Virus record (IMG/VR): IMGVR_UViG_3300025450_000902 | Span: 1 to 30,958 of that record | Length of the DNA: 30,958 bases | Direction: 5' to 3' (one strand) | Source of the DNA: a virus | Part shown: in pieces, positions 7,244-14,429 of the stretch | Numbering within the stretch: position 1 is the stretch's first letter | How the letters are laid out: every line of letters starts with the position of its first letter | Notes under the pieces: model-generated | The model's database searches: none | What the model saw: only the letters and a program-made list of their open reading frames with translations | What the model was told of the DNA's origin: nothing | Made by a program: the position numbers and the translations under genes

Positions 7244-7644
7244 TGTTCGGATTTAGCCTTTGGAAGATATTTGTTATCATTGGTTTAATAGGCGCAGGTG
7301 TTGGGTATTTTAAATATACTCAAGATGAATTGGCAAGATTAAATCAAGAAGTAGCAACAAAAGACTTTGCTCTTAAGACTACTACTGCTACGTTAGAAAA
7401 AACACAAGCAGATTTAAAAGAACAGCAAGCAATTTCACAAAAAACATTTGATGATTATCAGGCTGCTCGTAATGAAGTGCAAGATATCCAAGAAAAATTC
7501 ACAAAGAATAATCGTGACCTTGGCGCATTTGCACAAAGCAAGCCTACAGAATTACAAAAGCGTATGAATGATGCAACAGCCAAATCATTCCGCTGCATAG
7601 AAGATACTGTCAATAAAGGTTTAACCAATGCTCAAGGTTGCTAA
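7243..7644 (+). CDS. Inner-membrane spanin (i-spanin, Rz-like)
   Basis: 133 residues. A single N-terminal membrane anchor (about residues 5-23, FSLWKIFVIIGLIGAGVGYF) is followed by a long periplasmic coiled coil rich in E, K, Q and A (about 27-90). That is the i-spanin layout. A single C-terminal Cys is the last residue. The stop region overlaps by 17 bases a gene for a small lipoprotein, the classic Rz/Rz1-type arrangement. Spanins fuse the inner and outer membranes in the last step of lysis of Gram-negative hosts. Families are too divergent for a sequence-level name, so the call rests on architecture plus neighbours (lipoprotein and holin). Confidence 0.7.
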   Translation: MFGFSLWKIFVIIGLIGAGVGYFKYTQDELARLNQEVATKDFALKTTTATLEKTQADLKEQQAISQKTFDDYQAARNEVQDIQEKFTKNNRDLGAFAQSKPTELQKRMNDATAKSFRCIEDTVNKGLTNAQGC

Positions 7645-8026
7645 AGCAATTCCCTTATGTTTATTACTCGCTGCTTGTCAAACAATGCAGCCTACCACAG
7701 CAGTTGTTACTGTTGAACGTCCAACACTTGTACTACCTAGCGTAGATCAAGTTAAGTTAAATGACGTTGAATGGCACGTGGTAAATAAATCAGCAAAACC
7801 TGGAAGTGAAGATCACATTGACACGGCATTTGGAAAAGCACATAGCGAAAGCCTTTTCGCCATTAACCCAAGAGATTACGAAGACCTATCTGTTAATCAA
7901 GCCAATCTTGTTAAAGTCATTAGACAATATCAAGCACAAATTAACGCATACAAATCTTATTACGATTCCCAAGCCTCTACCCAAGGTACAACCAAGTCAG
8001 GAACTACCAGTGGCAGCACCAATTGA
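7628..8026 (+). CDS. Outer-membrane spanin lipoprotein (o-spanin, Rz1-like)
   Basis: 132 residues. The N-terminus MLKVAKAIPLCLLLAAC is a signal peptide ending in the lipobox LAAC; Cys17 would be lipidated after signal peptidase II cleavage. AAAGG precedes ATG 7628. The mature part has a Thr/Pro-rich start, a short helix (LSVNQANLVKVIRQYQAQIN) and a Ser/Thr/Gly tail. It overlaps the i-spanin gene by 17 bases and the holin-like gene by 17 bases. It is longer than most Rz1-type o-spanins. Anchored in the outer membrane, it would pair with the inner spanin across the periplasm. The lipoprotein call is firm; the spanin role is from context. Confidence 0.7.
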   Translation: MLKVAKAIPLCLLLAACQTMQPTTAVVTVERPTLVLPSVDQVKLNDVEWHVVNKSAKPGSEDHIDTAFGKAHSESLFAINPRDYEDLSVNQANLVKVIRQYQAQINAYKSYYDSQASTQGTTKSGTTSGSTN

Positions 8027-8624
8027 AGATGATGATGAGCCAGTTGGCCCTCGTCGTATGGCGGATGATGAACGTCCAGATGATGCACAGCTAAAAACTG
8101 CTGCTCCACCTGCACCTGTATTATCAGAATCAGACCAAAATAATATTGAACTTCGCAAACTTCGTCTTGAAGAAATGCGTTTTGCGTTAGAAGAAAAGAA
8201 AGAATATCATAAGATGGCGATTGAAGATCGTCATGAAGACCAAAAAGAAGATGAAGTTGCGTATGAACGTGCGCAGATAGCCAAAGAAGAAAATAAAAAA
8301 GAAGATAAAGCAAGCGAACACTGGATGAAGTCATATTGGCGTCCTGCAATGGGTTGGCTTTATATGCTAATTTGTTTCTTTGACTTTGTTGCTGCACCAA
8401 TTCTAAGCATGTTGATGCCAATTTTCTTAAAAAGTTTAGGTGCAAATACAGTTACCTATGCTCAATGGCAAAGCCTTACACTGTCAAATGGTGGGTTAAT
8501 TCACCTTGCATTTGGTGCGATTCTTGGTATTTCTGCTTATGGCAGAACTCAAGAAAAAACATCCGCAGCAAGCGCAGCAACAGGGGCAACAAAGCCACCT
8601 GGTGGCTCAATCAGCACCACTTAA
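8010..8624 (+). CDS. Holin-like membrane protein (3TM/GTA-holin type)
   Basis: 204 residues from GTG 8010, with AGGA at 7999-8002. A more upstream GTG at 7806 would overlap most of the o-spanin gene and is less likely. The first ~105 residues are cytosolic-looking, very charged and coiled-coil forming. Then come KSYWRPAMGWLYMLICFFDF, a hydrophobic block to about residue 142, and a last membrane segment LIHLAFGAILGISAYGR followed by a charged tail. WRP before the first membrane span and a GhxxYGRT-type exit recall the three-transmembrane holin family. Its place after two spanin-like genes supports a lysis-timing holin. The charged N-terminal extension is unusually long. Confidence 0.65.
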   Translation: MAAPIEDDDEPVGPRRMADDERPDDAQLKTAAPPAPVLSESDQNNIELRKLRLEEMRFALEEKKEYHKMAIEDRHEDQKEDEVAYERAQIAKEENKKEDKASEHWMKSYWRPAMGWLYMLICFFDFVAAPILSMLMPIFLKSLGANTVTYAQWQSLTLSNGGLIHLAFGAILGISAYGRTQEKTSAASAATGATKPPGGSISTT

Positions 8625-8627
8625 TTC

Positions 8628-8656
8628 TTGACAGATAGACCTTATCATGGCATAAT
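8628..8656 (+). promoter_or_regulatory. Sigma70-like promoter for the amidohydrolase-DnaJ genes
   Basis: TTGACA (8628-8633) and CATAAT (8651-8656) are spaced by 17 bases right after the holin stop. GTGAGGAG follows, just before ATG 8678. Confidence 0.6.
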
Positions 8657-8677
8657 TATCTAAGTGAGGAGATTTCT

Positions 8678-9691
8678 ATGCTGAATAATTTTTATCAAGA
8701 TTTTTGTGAATATTTTGTATATTTGCGATTAAAACTCAATAAACTAAACAAACCAAAAGTAAAATACAATGGTCCTATATTTGACGCAATGGGACAAATT
8801 AATAGTAATGTCAGTGGCGAACATATTATTGATATGATGAATCAAACTGGAGTGTATCGCCTTGCGCTGTTTGGACGTTATCAACAAGAAAAAGATGGTC
8901 GTCAGCATACTATAGATATTGCTAAGAAATATCCAGGGCAGATTGTGTTAGGCACATACAAGCGTATGGATCAACGTGATGATTTAACTACGGCTTTTGT
9001 TAAAGATACAATGGATGAAGTTCGGGCAGGCGCAAAATTTATTGGCGAACTTCATTATGTTCATGCTGATAAGCAGCATATTATTGAATTTAAAGAAAAA
9101 AATCTAACTGGTGAGCGATATGTTAATTGTTTAGCACCAAATAGTAAAATACTTATGAATTGGTTGCGAGGACGTAATATACCTGTAATGGTTCATTGGG
9201 AAAATTATAATTGGGAACGTGATTGGCCAGATTTTAATAAATTATTTTCTGAATATTCAGATGTTAATTTTATTATTCCACATTGCGCATACACAGATGA
9301 TGCACATGCAAATGAAATATTAAATCGTCATAAAAATGTTTATATGACGATTAGTAAAAAAGATATGTTTCATTTTCGCAAAATATGGCTCAACAAATAT
9401 GGTGATTGGGTAGGTCGTTATAGTTTAAAGAGCAAAGAAAAACAAGCAAGATTAGAAAGCAGTTTCTTAGAAACCAATGGTAAGATTAAACGTGACTGGT
9501 TGGCTTTATTAAATCGTTGGCAAGATCAAATCATGTTTGGCACAGACTGTCATACTATTGCTGCTTGGGAACATTATCCAGAAATTATTGATGTATGGCG
9601 TGAAATTTTAGCACAAGTACCACCACATATTTGTGAGAAGATTGCTTATAAAAACGCAGAAAAATTGTATAATAAAAATGAATCATTATGA
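8678..9691 (+). CDS. Amidohydrolase-family (TIM-barrel) protein lacking the usual HxH
   Basis: 337 residues with a strong Shine-Dalgarno (GAGGAG). The order of strands and ligand candidates matches the metal-dependent amidohydrolase-2 type: PIFDAMGQIN at residues 33-42, FIGELHYVHA (121-130), IPVMVHWEN with His173, VNFIIPHCAY with His202, and IMFGTDCH with Asp290. In the family the first strand ends in H-x-H, which binds metal; here it is M-x-Q. The later His, His and Asp are kept. It may therefore bind one metal differently or have become a non-hydrolytic relative. The first ~28 residues are a basic extension. Such an enzyme is unusual in a phage. It overlaps the DnaJ gene by 14 bases. The substrate is unknown. 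Confidence 0.6.
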   Translation: MLNNFYQDFCEYFVYLRLKLNKLNKPKVKYNGPIFDAMGQINSNVSGEHIIDMMNQTGVYRLALFGRYQQEKDGRQHTIDIAKKYPGQIVLGTYKRMDQRDDLTTAFVKDTMDEVRAGAKFIGELHYVHADKQHIIEFKEKNLTGERYVNCLAPNSKILMNWLRGRNIPVMVHWENYNWERDWPDFNKLFSEYSDVNFIIPHCAYTDDAHANEILNRHKNVYMTISKKDMFHFRKIWLNKYGDWVGRYSLKSKEKQARLESSFLETNGKIKRDWLALLNRWQDQIMFGTDCHTIAAWEHYPEIIDVWREILAQVPPHICEKIAYKNAEKLYNKNESL

Positions 9692-10556
9692 AACATTGGG
9701 AGTGGCAGAAACTGCTAGCCCCGAAGAATTAAAGGCAGCTTTTAGAAGCCTTGCTAAACAGCATCACCCAGATATGGGTGGTGATCAGGCTAAGTTTCAG
9801 CAAATTAACGAGGCATATAGCACATTAAGTGATCCAAACGCTCGTGCGCATTATGATCATACTCGGCGCAATCCACAACCACAGTATAATCCATATGGCC
9901 AGGCACAACACCGTGGTGGCGGTAATCCATTTGAGTTTCATTTTAATTTTGGCGGCGGACCAGACCCATTTGGTGCATTTCACGAACAATTTGCACAACA
10001 GTTTGGATTTGCCACTCGTCAGCAACCACGAAATCGTAATATTCGTGTAACTATTGAAATGGATTTTTTAGAAACGTTCGAACGTCAAGTAAAAGTTATT
10101 GAATTTAGAACAACAAATCAAACCGATACTTTGCAACTAGAAATTCCACCAGGCATTGAAAACGGTAATGTTTTTACTATTTCTGGACGTGGCGATGATG
10201 CTAATCCAGCAGTGCCTCGTGGTAATTTAGAAGTTCAGATAATAGTTCGTAGCCATCCAAGATTTTTAAGAAATGGCGAAAATATTATTGAAGAAATAAC
10301 AATTGATTGTTTCCAAGCAATCATGGGTTGCAATATACCAATTATGTTACCAAGTGGTAAAACAATTGAAATTAATATTCCAGCAGGAACTCAACATCAA
10401 AGCCAGTTTGGTATAACTGACGAAGGATTCCCTAGACAGAACGGTACTCGTGGCAAGTATATTGCCAAGATTAATATCCTTATACCATCTGCACTTACTG
10501 CACAACAACTTGATTTAATTGCACAAATACAAAAAATCAAACCAATTAACACTTGA
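9678..10556 (+). CDS. DnaJ/CbpA-type J-domain co-chaperone
   Basis: 292 residues from ATG 9678. A J-domain (about 1-68) carries the diagnostic HPD at 30-32, needed to stimulate DnaK ATPase. A G/F-rich linker with N, P, Q and H follows (about 70-118), then two C-terminal beta domains with IEMDFLETFERQVK, LEIPPGIENGNVFTISGRGD and IPAGTQHQSQFGI, typical of substrate-binding DnaJ C-terminal domains. There is no CxxCxGxG zinc finger, so this is a class II (CbpA-like) J-protein. It would recruit the host DnaK. The gene overlaps the amidohydrolase by 14 bases, with no clear Shine-Dalgarno, so coupling is likely. ClpA follows 30 bases later. Confidence 0.88.
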   Translation: MNHYETLGVAETASPEELKAAFRSLAKQHHPDMGGDQAKFQQINEAYSTLSDPNARAHYDHTRRNPQPQYNPYGQAQHRGGGNPFEFHFNFGGGPDPFGAFHEQFAQQFGFATRQQPRNRNIRVTIEMDFLETFERQVKVIEFRTTNQTDTLQLEIPPGIENGNVFTISGRGDDANPAVPRGNLEVQIIVRSHPRFLRNGENIIEEITIDCFQAIMGCNIPIMLPSGKTIEINIPAGTQHQSQFGITDEGFPRQNGTRGKYIAKINILIPSALTAQQLDLIAQIQKIKPINT

Positions 10557-10580
10557 CTTAAATAGAAAAGGTGCTATATT
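10553..10580 (+). promoter_or_regulatory. Sigma70-like promoter for the ClpA-type gene
   Basis: TTGACT (10553-10558) overlaps the dnaJ stop and TATATT (10575-10580) follows after 16 bases. The clpA-like ATG at 10587 starts six bases after the -10 with no Shine-Dalgarno, so the transcript would be essentially leaderless. Confidence 0.55.
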
Positions 10581-10586
10581 AATATT

Positions 10587-12821
10587 ATGACCCAATTTAA
10601 TAGCAACAACGATCTTGAAAAAATTGTTAAGGTAGCCAAGCAATTTGCTGCTGAAAACCATCATCAATACTTTACAGTTGAACATTTACTATATTCTATG
10701 CTACATGAAAAAAGTTTTATGCAAGTATTACAGACAATGGGTGTAGATGTAGAGAATCTAGCCAAAGAAATTGAAGATTATATCTTCGAAAACTATCCAC
10801 AAAGTAATATAGATGATGAGCCGAAAAAGACACAAAGTCTTGAGCGAGTATTCAATCGTGCTTTTACACAAGTAATTTTACTTGGTCGCCAAACTATTCA
10901 TATCAGTGATCTTTATCTTTCAATTACAAAAGAATCACATAGTCATGCTGCTTTTTATCTAAAAAAATATGGCGTTGAACCTGAAAAGGTTATTGAAACT
11001 TATAATAAGAGCAAGAACAAGAAAAATATTAACCTAGCAAACAATGCGCTAGATGAACATTGTACTAATTTAAATGAGATGGTACGCAATGGCAAGATTG
11101 AAGCGGTAATTGGTCGCACTACTGAAATTGCTGATATGACGCAGATTCTTGCTCGCAAGAACAAATGCAATGTGTTACTAGTAGGTGACGCTGGCGTTGG
11201 TAAAACTGCTATTGCAGAAGGTCTTGCATATAATATCGTCAATAACGACGTACCAAAATTCCTAAAAGACCATGAAGTTTATAGTTTAAACATTGGTTCG
11301 CTGCTTGCCGGTACAAAGTATCGTGGTGATTTTGAAGAGAAGCTTCAAGAAATTATCACAGCAGCTACCGAACTTGGTAACATTATTTTATTCATCGACG
11401 AAGCGCATCAGATGCGTGGTGCTGGCAGTGGCAGTAATAGCAGTGTAGATTTTTCTAATATGTTAAAACCAGCACTTGCTCGTGGTGATTTTAAGGTTAT
11501 TGCTGCAACTACTTGGGAAGAATATACTCAGCAGTTTGAAAAAGATCGTGCGCTTATGCGTCGTTTCAATCGTGTTGCTGTAGATGAACCAAGTATTGCG
11601 GATTGTAAAACTATTCTGCTTGGTATTAAAGAAAACTATGAAACTTTTCATGGTGTAAAAATTACCGATGAAGCAATTAGTGAGGCAGTAGAACTATCTG
11701 CTCGTTATCAAGCAGATAAGAAACTTCCAGATAAAGCAATTGATCTTATTGACAGTGCTGCAGCATTGCGCCGTACAAAAGCACGTGGCTCACGCACCAT
11801 TGATGTGGCGCAGATTCGTCGCGAACTTTCTCGCATTACTGGAATTCCAGAAGCACAGTTAGGCGCTGAAAATACACAAAAGATTATGCCTAACATTGGC
11901 GCTGAGATTAAAGCAGTTGTGTATAATCAAGATACGGCAGTTGATAAAGTCCTTGACCGTGTGTGGGTATCACAGGCTGGTCTAAAGGCTGATAACAAGC
12001 CTGTTGGCTCATTCTTGTTCCTTGGACCTACTGGTACAGGTAAAACAGAACTTGCCAAGCAATTGGCAGATCGTTTAAGTATGAAGTTGCTGCGCTTTGA
12101 TATGAGTGAGTATCAAGAACGTCATTCTATCTCACGCCTTATTGGTGCGCCTCCTGGCTATGTTGGCTATGAAGATGCTAACCTTGCTGGTGGGTTGCTT
12201 ATTAGTGAGATTGCCAAGAATCCACATTCTATCATTCTCTTTGACGAGATTGAAAAGGCACATCCTGATGTTTCACAGGTGCTGTTGCAAGTTATGGACG
12301 AAGGTTTCATCACTGGCACCAATGGCAAACGAGCAGATTGCCGCCAGTCTATCCTTATTATGACTAGTAATTTGGGTGCTGCTGATAGCGAACGTAACAT
12401 TATTGGCTTTGGTGGCGGTACAAATGTGGATGCAGTTGATGCTGCGGTTAAGGAGTTCTTCCGCCCAGAGTTCCGCAATCGAGTGGATGCGATTGTTACA
12501 TTTAACAAACTTGATAACGCTACAATTCGCAAGGTTGCAGAGAAGTTTATTCGTGACCTTAATGAGCAACTTGCCCTAAAGAATACATCTGTTTCACTTA
12601 CTGATGCTGCATGGGATTGGTTATGCAAGAAAGGATATACTCCAAGTCTTGGTGCCAGACCAATGCAACGCACTATCCATGAACACATTAAAGTTCCGTT
12701 AGCAAAGAAAATACTGTTTGACAAGACAGGAAACTATGCTAATATTAAGGTGGACCTAAATGGTGACAAGTTAGAATTGGTGGCAGAAGATGACAGAGAT
12801 AGCAGAATTAACGCTGATTGA
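10587..12821 (+). CDS. clpA: ClpA-type AAA+ unfoldase (Clp protease ATP-binding subunit)
   Basis: 744 residues, near E. coli ClpA (758). It has an N-terminal Clp-N domain (1-140), a first AAA+ module with Walker A GDAGVGKTA (200-208) and Walker B ILFIDEAH (267-274), and a second with GPTGTGKTE (480-488) and ILFDEIEKAH (550-559). Pore-loop type AGTKYRGDFE and PPGYVGYED are present. No ClpB-type coiled-coil middle domain separates the rings, so this is ClpA rather than ClpB. An IGF tripeptide (606-608, in NIIGFGGGTN) sits where ClpP-docking loops lie, suggesting it can dock on host ClpP. No clpP or clpS is in the window. A full-length ClpA in a phage is unusual. It may redirect host proteolysis. 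Confidence 0.9.
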   Translation: MTQFNSNNDLEKIVKVAKQFAAENHHQYFTVEHLLYSMLHEKSFMQVLQTMGVDVENLAKEIEDYIFENYPQSNIDDEPKKTQSLERVFNRAFTQVILLGRQTIHISDLYLSITKESHSHAAFYLKKYGVEPEKVIETYNKSKNKKNINLANNALDEHCTNLNEMVRNGKIEAVIGRTTEIADMTQILARKNKCNVLLVGDAGVGKTAIAEGLAYNIVNNDVPKFLKDHEVYSLNIGSLLAGTKYRGDFEEKLQEIITAATELGNIILFIDEAHQMRGAGSGSNSSVDFSNMLKPALARGDFKVIAATTWEEYTQQFEKDRALMRRFNRVAVDEPSIADCKTILLGIKENYETFHGVKITDEAISEAVELSARYQADKKLPDKAIDLIDSAAALRRTKARGSRTIDVAQIRRELSRITGIPEAQLGAENTQKIMPNIGAEIKAVVYNQDTAVDKVLDRVWVSQAGLKADNKPVGSFLFLGPTGTGKTELAKQLADRLSMKLLRFDMSEYQERHSISRLIGAPPGYVGYEDANLAGGLLISEIAKNPHSIILFDEIEKAHPDVSQVLLQVMDEGFITGTNGKRADCRQSILIMTSNLGAADSERNIIGFGGGTNVDAVDAAVKEFFRPEFRNRVDAIVTFNKLDNATIRKVAEKFIRDLNEQLALKNTSVSLTDAAWDWLCKKGYTPSLGARPMQRTIHEHIKVPLAKKILFDKTGNYANIKVDLNGDKLELVAEDDRDSRINAD

Positions 12822-13488
12822 ATACCGTGATCGGTTTAAAGACCATTTGTTTAAATGGCATATTAGTACCGAAAACAAACTATGGTATGGAAAGTATCAT
12901 TTTCGTGTAGAACTAGCAATTCCAAGAGATTGGAATATTTTTGGAAATATGCGAAATGTCTTAAAAAAGCTTGATCCATACTGTCGTCTTCGTAAAGAAT
13001 CATTTTTGCGTTTCTTTACGAATAGCACCACTGCGCTTGATGCAATTCTTGCTGATCCATCATTGCTTGCATCAGTCAAAGGATTTACCACAAGCAATAA
13101 TCAGTATATTTCTGAAATTAAAAACCTTGACAATATCGCAGTTGATGTTAAACTGGTAAGTGAAACAAGGTATGACCCAGATATTCCTTATCAGGTTGAG
13201 TTTGAAACTTATTGGGGTTGGCAAACAGGTGGCTATGGTGGCAGAAAAACACAGCGAGAAAATCTACTTGAGTTGTATGAGTTTGTTAATAACAACAAAG
13301 ATGACTTGTCATTTCCATACGAACTAAATCGCTGGTGTACTCGTACTGCCACAGGTTTTGAAACAGGTTATTACTATGGCACAGTTCGTGTTTATTGCAG
13401 AAGTGCAGACAATATTCCGCTACTGTATATGTTGTTTCAAGATGGTATCAAAAAAGTCTATAAATTAGTAAAGAAAGTGAAAGCGTAA
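12790..13488 (+). CDS. Hypothetical protein
   Basis: 232 residues; ATG 12790 lies 32 bases inside the ClpA-type gene, so translation is probably coupled. The N-terminal part has a strand-rich block (LFKWHISTENKLWYGKYHFR, VELAIPRDW) followed by a helical region. The second half holds EFETYWGWQTGGYGGRKTQR and WCTRTATGFETGYYYGTVRV, aromatic beta-strand-like segments, and a basic C-terminus (KKVYKLVKKVKA). I recognise no family or catalytic site. Its overlap with clpA suggests a shared transcript and might mean an adaptor role, but nothing in the sequence shows that. Confidence 0.55.
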   Translation: MTEIAELTLIEYRDRFKDHLFKWHISTENKLWYGKYHFRVELAIPRDWNIFGNMRNVLKKLDPYCRLRKESFLRFFTNSTTALDAILADPSLLASVKGFTTSNNQYISEIKNLDNIAVDVKLVSETRYDPDIPYQVEFETYWGWQTGGYGGRKTQRENLLELYEFVNNNKDDLSFPYELNRWCTRTATGFETGYYYGTVRVYCRSADNIPLLYMLFQDGIKKVYKLVKKVKA

Positions 13489-13492
13489 CATA

Positions 13493-13843
13493 ATGAATAT
13501 TGAATTAGCAACAGCATTGATTTCTCGTGGTATCGTAAATGACAAGACTCGTATTTTAGCACGTTGTCCTGTTCCAGCATTTGGTGGTATGCCAATGGAA
13601 AAACGTTTATTTCTCAATGTAGATAAGGTCGTAAGTGATGAGGGAACGCTAAAGTTTATTTCTTCTCATCGCAGCGGTCGCAAATTTAGTGTTCCTATTG
13701 AAAAAATTGATGAAATTGATGGCATGGAACCTACTCGCCTTGGTCTTGCGTATGATATTAAACCAAATGGCTCGAATCGTGGGGCGGGCAAGAAGCGTGG
13801 GCGTAAGCCTAGAATAAATACATTGGAGAATATCAATGGCTAA
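13493..13843 (+). CDS. Small conserved protein with AT-hook-like C-terminus
   Basis: 116 residues. The first ~85 read as a small beta-rich domain (GIVNDKTRILARCPVPAFGG, KRLFLNVDKVV, GRKFSVPIEKIDEIDGM). A basic tail follows with GAGKKRGRKPRINTL; RGRKPR resembles an AT-hook, a minor-groove DNA-binding motif. It follows the 232-residue gene by four bases with a weak Shine-Dalgarno and overlaps the next small gene by eight bases (ATGGCTAA). DNA or RNA binding is a reasonable guess from the tail; the folded part is unrecognised. Confidence 0.6.
   Translation: MNIELATALISRGIVNDKTRILARCPVPAFGGMPMEKRLFLNVDKVVSDEGTLKFISSHRSGRKFSVPIEKIDEIDGMEPTRLGLAYDIKPNGSNRGAGKKRGRKPRINTLENING
13814..13820 (+). promoter_or_regulatory. 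T4-late-type promoter motif ATAAATA
   Basis: GAATAAATACATT lies inside the end of the upstream gene, 15 bases before ATG 13836, with TTGGAG between. It could drive late expression of the 55-residue gene and the virion-like gene after it. Confidence 0.45.
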
Positions 13844-14003
13844 ACTATTTGAAGAATCAATTACAATAAAAGTATCGCAACTAGTTGCAGACAATAAAAC
13901 TGCTGACACAAAACTAGATAGCGATACTATAGACCAGTTAGTTGCAGTTATTCAAGAACTAGCTGGCGATAAATGTTTAGTAGAAGTGGAAAATAATGGC
14001 TAG
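13836..14003 (+). CDS. Very small protein, coupled to the following virion-like gene
   Basis: 55 residues, opening MAKLFEESITIKVSQLVADN and ending in GDKCLVEVENNG. TTGGAG precedes ATG 13836 at normal distance. It overlaps the previous gene (ATGGCTAA) and the next (ATGGCTAG) by eight bases each, so the three form a translational chain. The composition is acidic, with a mid-length amphipathic helix (TIDQLVAVIQELAG). Good Shine-Dalgarno, exact overlaps and coding-like codon use support a real gene despite its length. Function unknown. Confidence 0.65.
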   Translation: MAKLFEESITIKVSQLVADNKTADTKLDSDTIDQLVAVIQELAGDKCLVEVENNG

Positions 14004-14367
14004 CTTACCGCAAGTAGTTTTAAGTGCAATTCAGTTTGGACAAGTTTATCCGCCATATGATGGCGTTAGTACTACTTGGAGCAGTAACCTTTTTAAAGGT
14101 AACGGATACTATGGTTATACAGATGGCTTACACACTGTAACGTATAGCTTAAGTGGATTTGTTGGTATAATTAAATTTCAAGCAACCTTATTAACAAATC
14201 CAACAGAGAACGATTGGTTTGATATAACTACTACTACAGTTGGTGATGGCACTAATCCTGTAAATGGCACAAGCTATTATAATTTTACTGGAAATTTTGT
14301 GTGGTGCCGTGCGCATATCACAAATTTTTCTGCTGGTGATATTAATAGAGTTCTTTACAATACATAA
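13996..14367 (+). CDS. Probable virion structural protein (small beta-sandwich type)
   Basis: 123 residues with an alternating polar/hydrophobic, aromatic and Thr/Gly-rich pattern typical of a beta-sandwich: SAIQFGQVYPPYDGVSTTW, YSLSGFVGIIKFQATL, YYNFTGNFVWCRAHITNFSAG. The layout (GFVG-x-IKFQ-x-TL-x-x-P, then W-x-x-I, then F-V-W-C-R-A) resembles short proteins annotated as structural in T4-like aquatic phages, perhaps decoration or fibre-tip domains. It lies at the end of a coupled run preceded by a late-type ATAAATA. The structural assignment is from resemblance and context, without a firm family. Confidence 0.55.
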   Translation: MASLPQVVLSAIQFGQVYPPYDGVSTTWSSNLFKGNGYYGYTDGLHTVTYSLSGFVGIIKFQATLLTNPTENDWFDITTTTVGDGTNPVNGTSYYNFTGNFVWCRAHITNFSAGDINRVLYNT

Positions 14368-14374
14368 AAATTCT

Positions 14375-14410
14375 GTTACACTTGCTATAGTAGATATATA
14401 ATAATATCTA
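14375..14410 (+). promoter_or_regulatory. Possible promoter with overlapping inverted repeat before the glycosyltransferase
   Basis: GTTACA (14375-14380) and TATAAT (14397-14402) are spaced by 16 bases. The -10 lies inside the inverted repeat TAGATAT/ATATCTA (14391-14397 and 14404-14410), a possible operator or simply AT-rich chance. GGAAAGAG and ATG 14430 follow. Confidence 0.4.
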
Positions 14411-14429
14411 CACTTAATGGAAAGAGTCA

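Noticed and set aside
7806-8009. GTG 7806 as the holin-like gene start
   Set aside because: It would overlap most of the o-spanin gene, and the added residues look like a shadow of that gene rather than a domain.
7960-8445. 161-codon minus-strand frame over the holin-like gene
   Set aside because: The product is a Leu/His/Gln-rich string typical of an antisense shadow, and the + strand has a coupled lysis cassette.
12167-12724. 185-codon minus-strand frame inside the ClpA-type gene
   Set aside because: It lies fully within a well-supported AAA+ gene whose frame is fixed by Walker motifs, and no family resemblance is seen in the reverse product.
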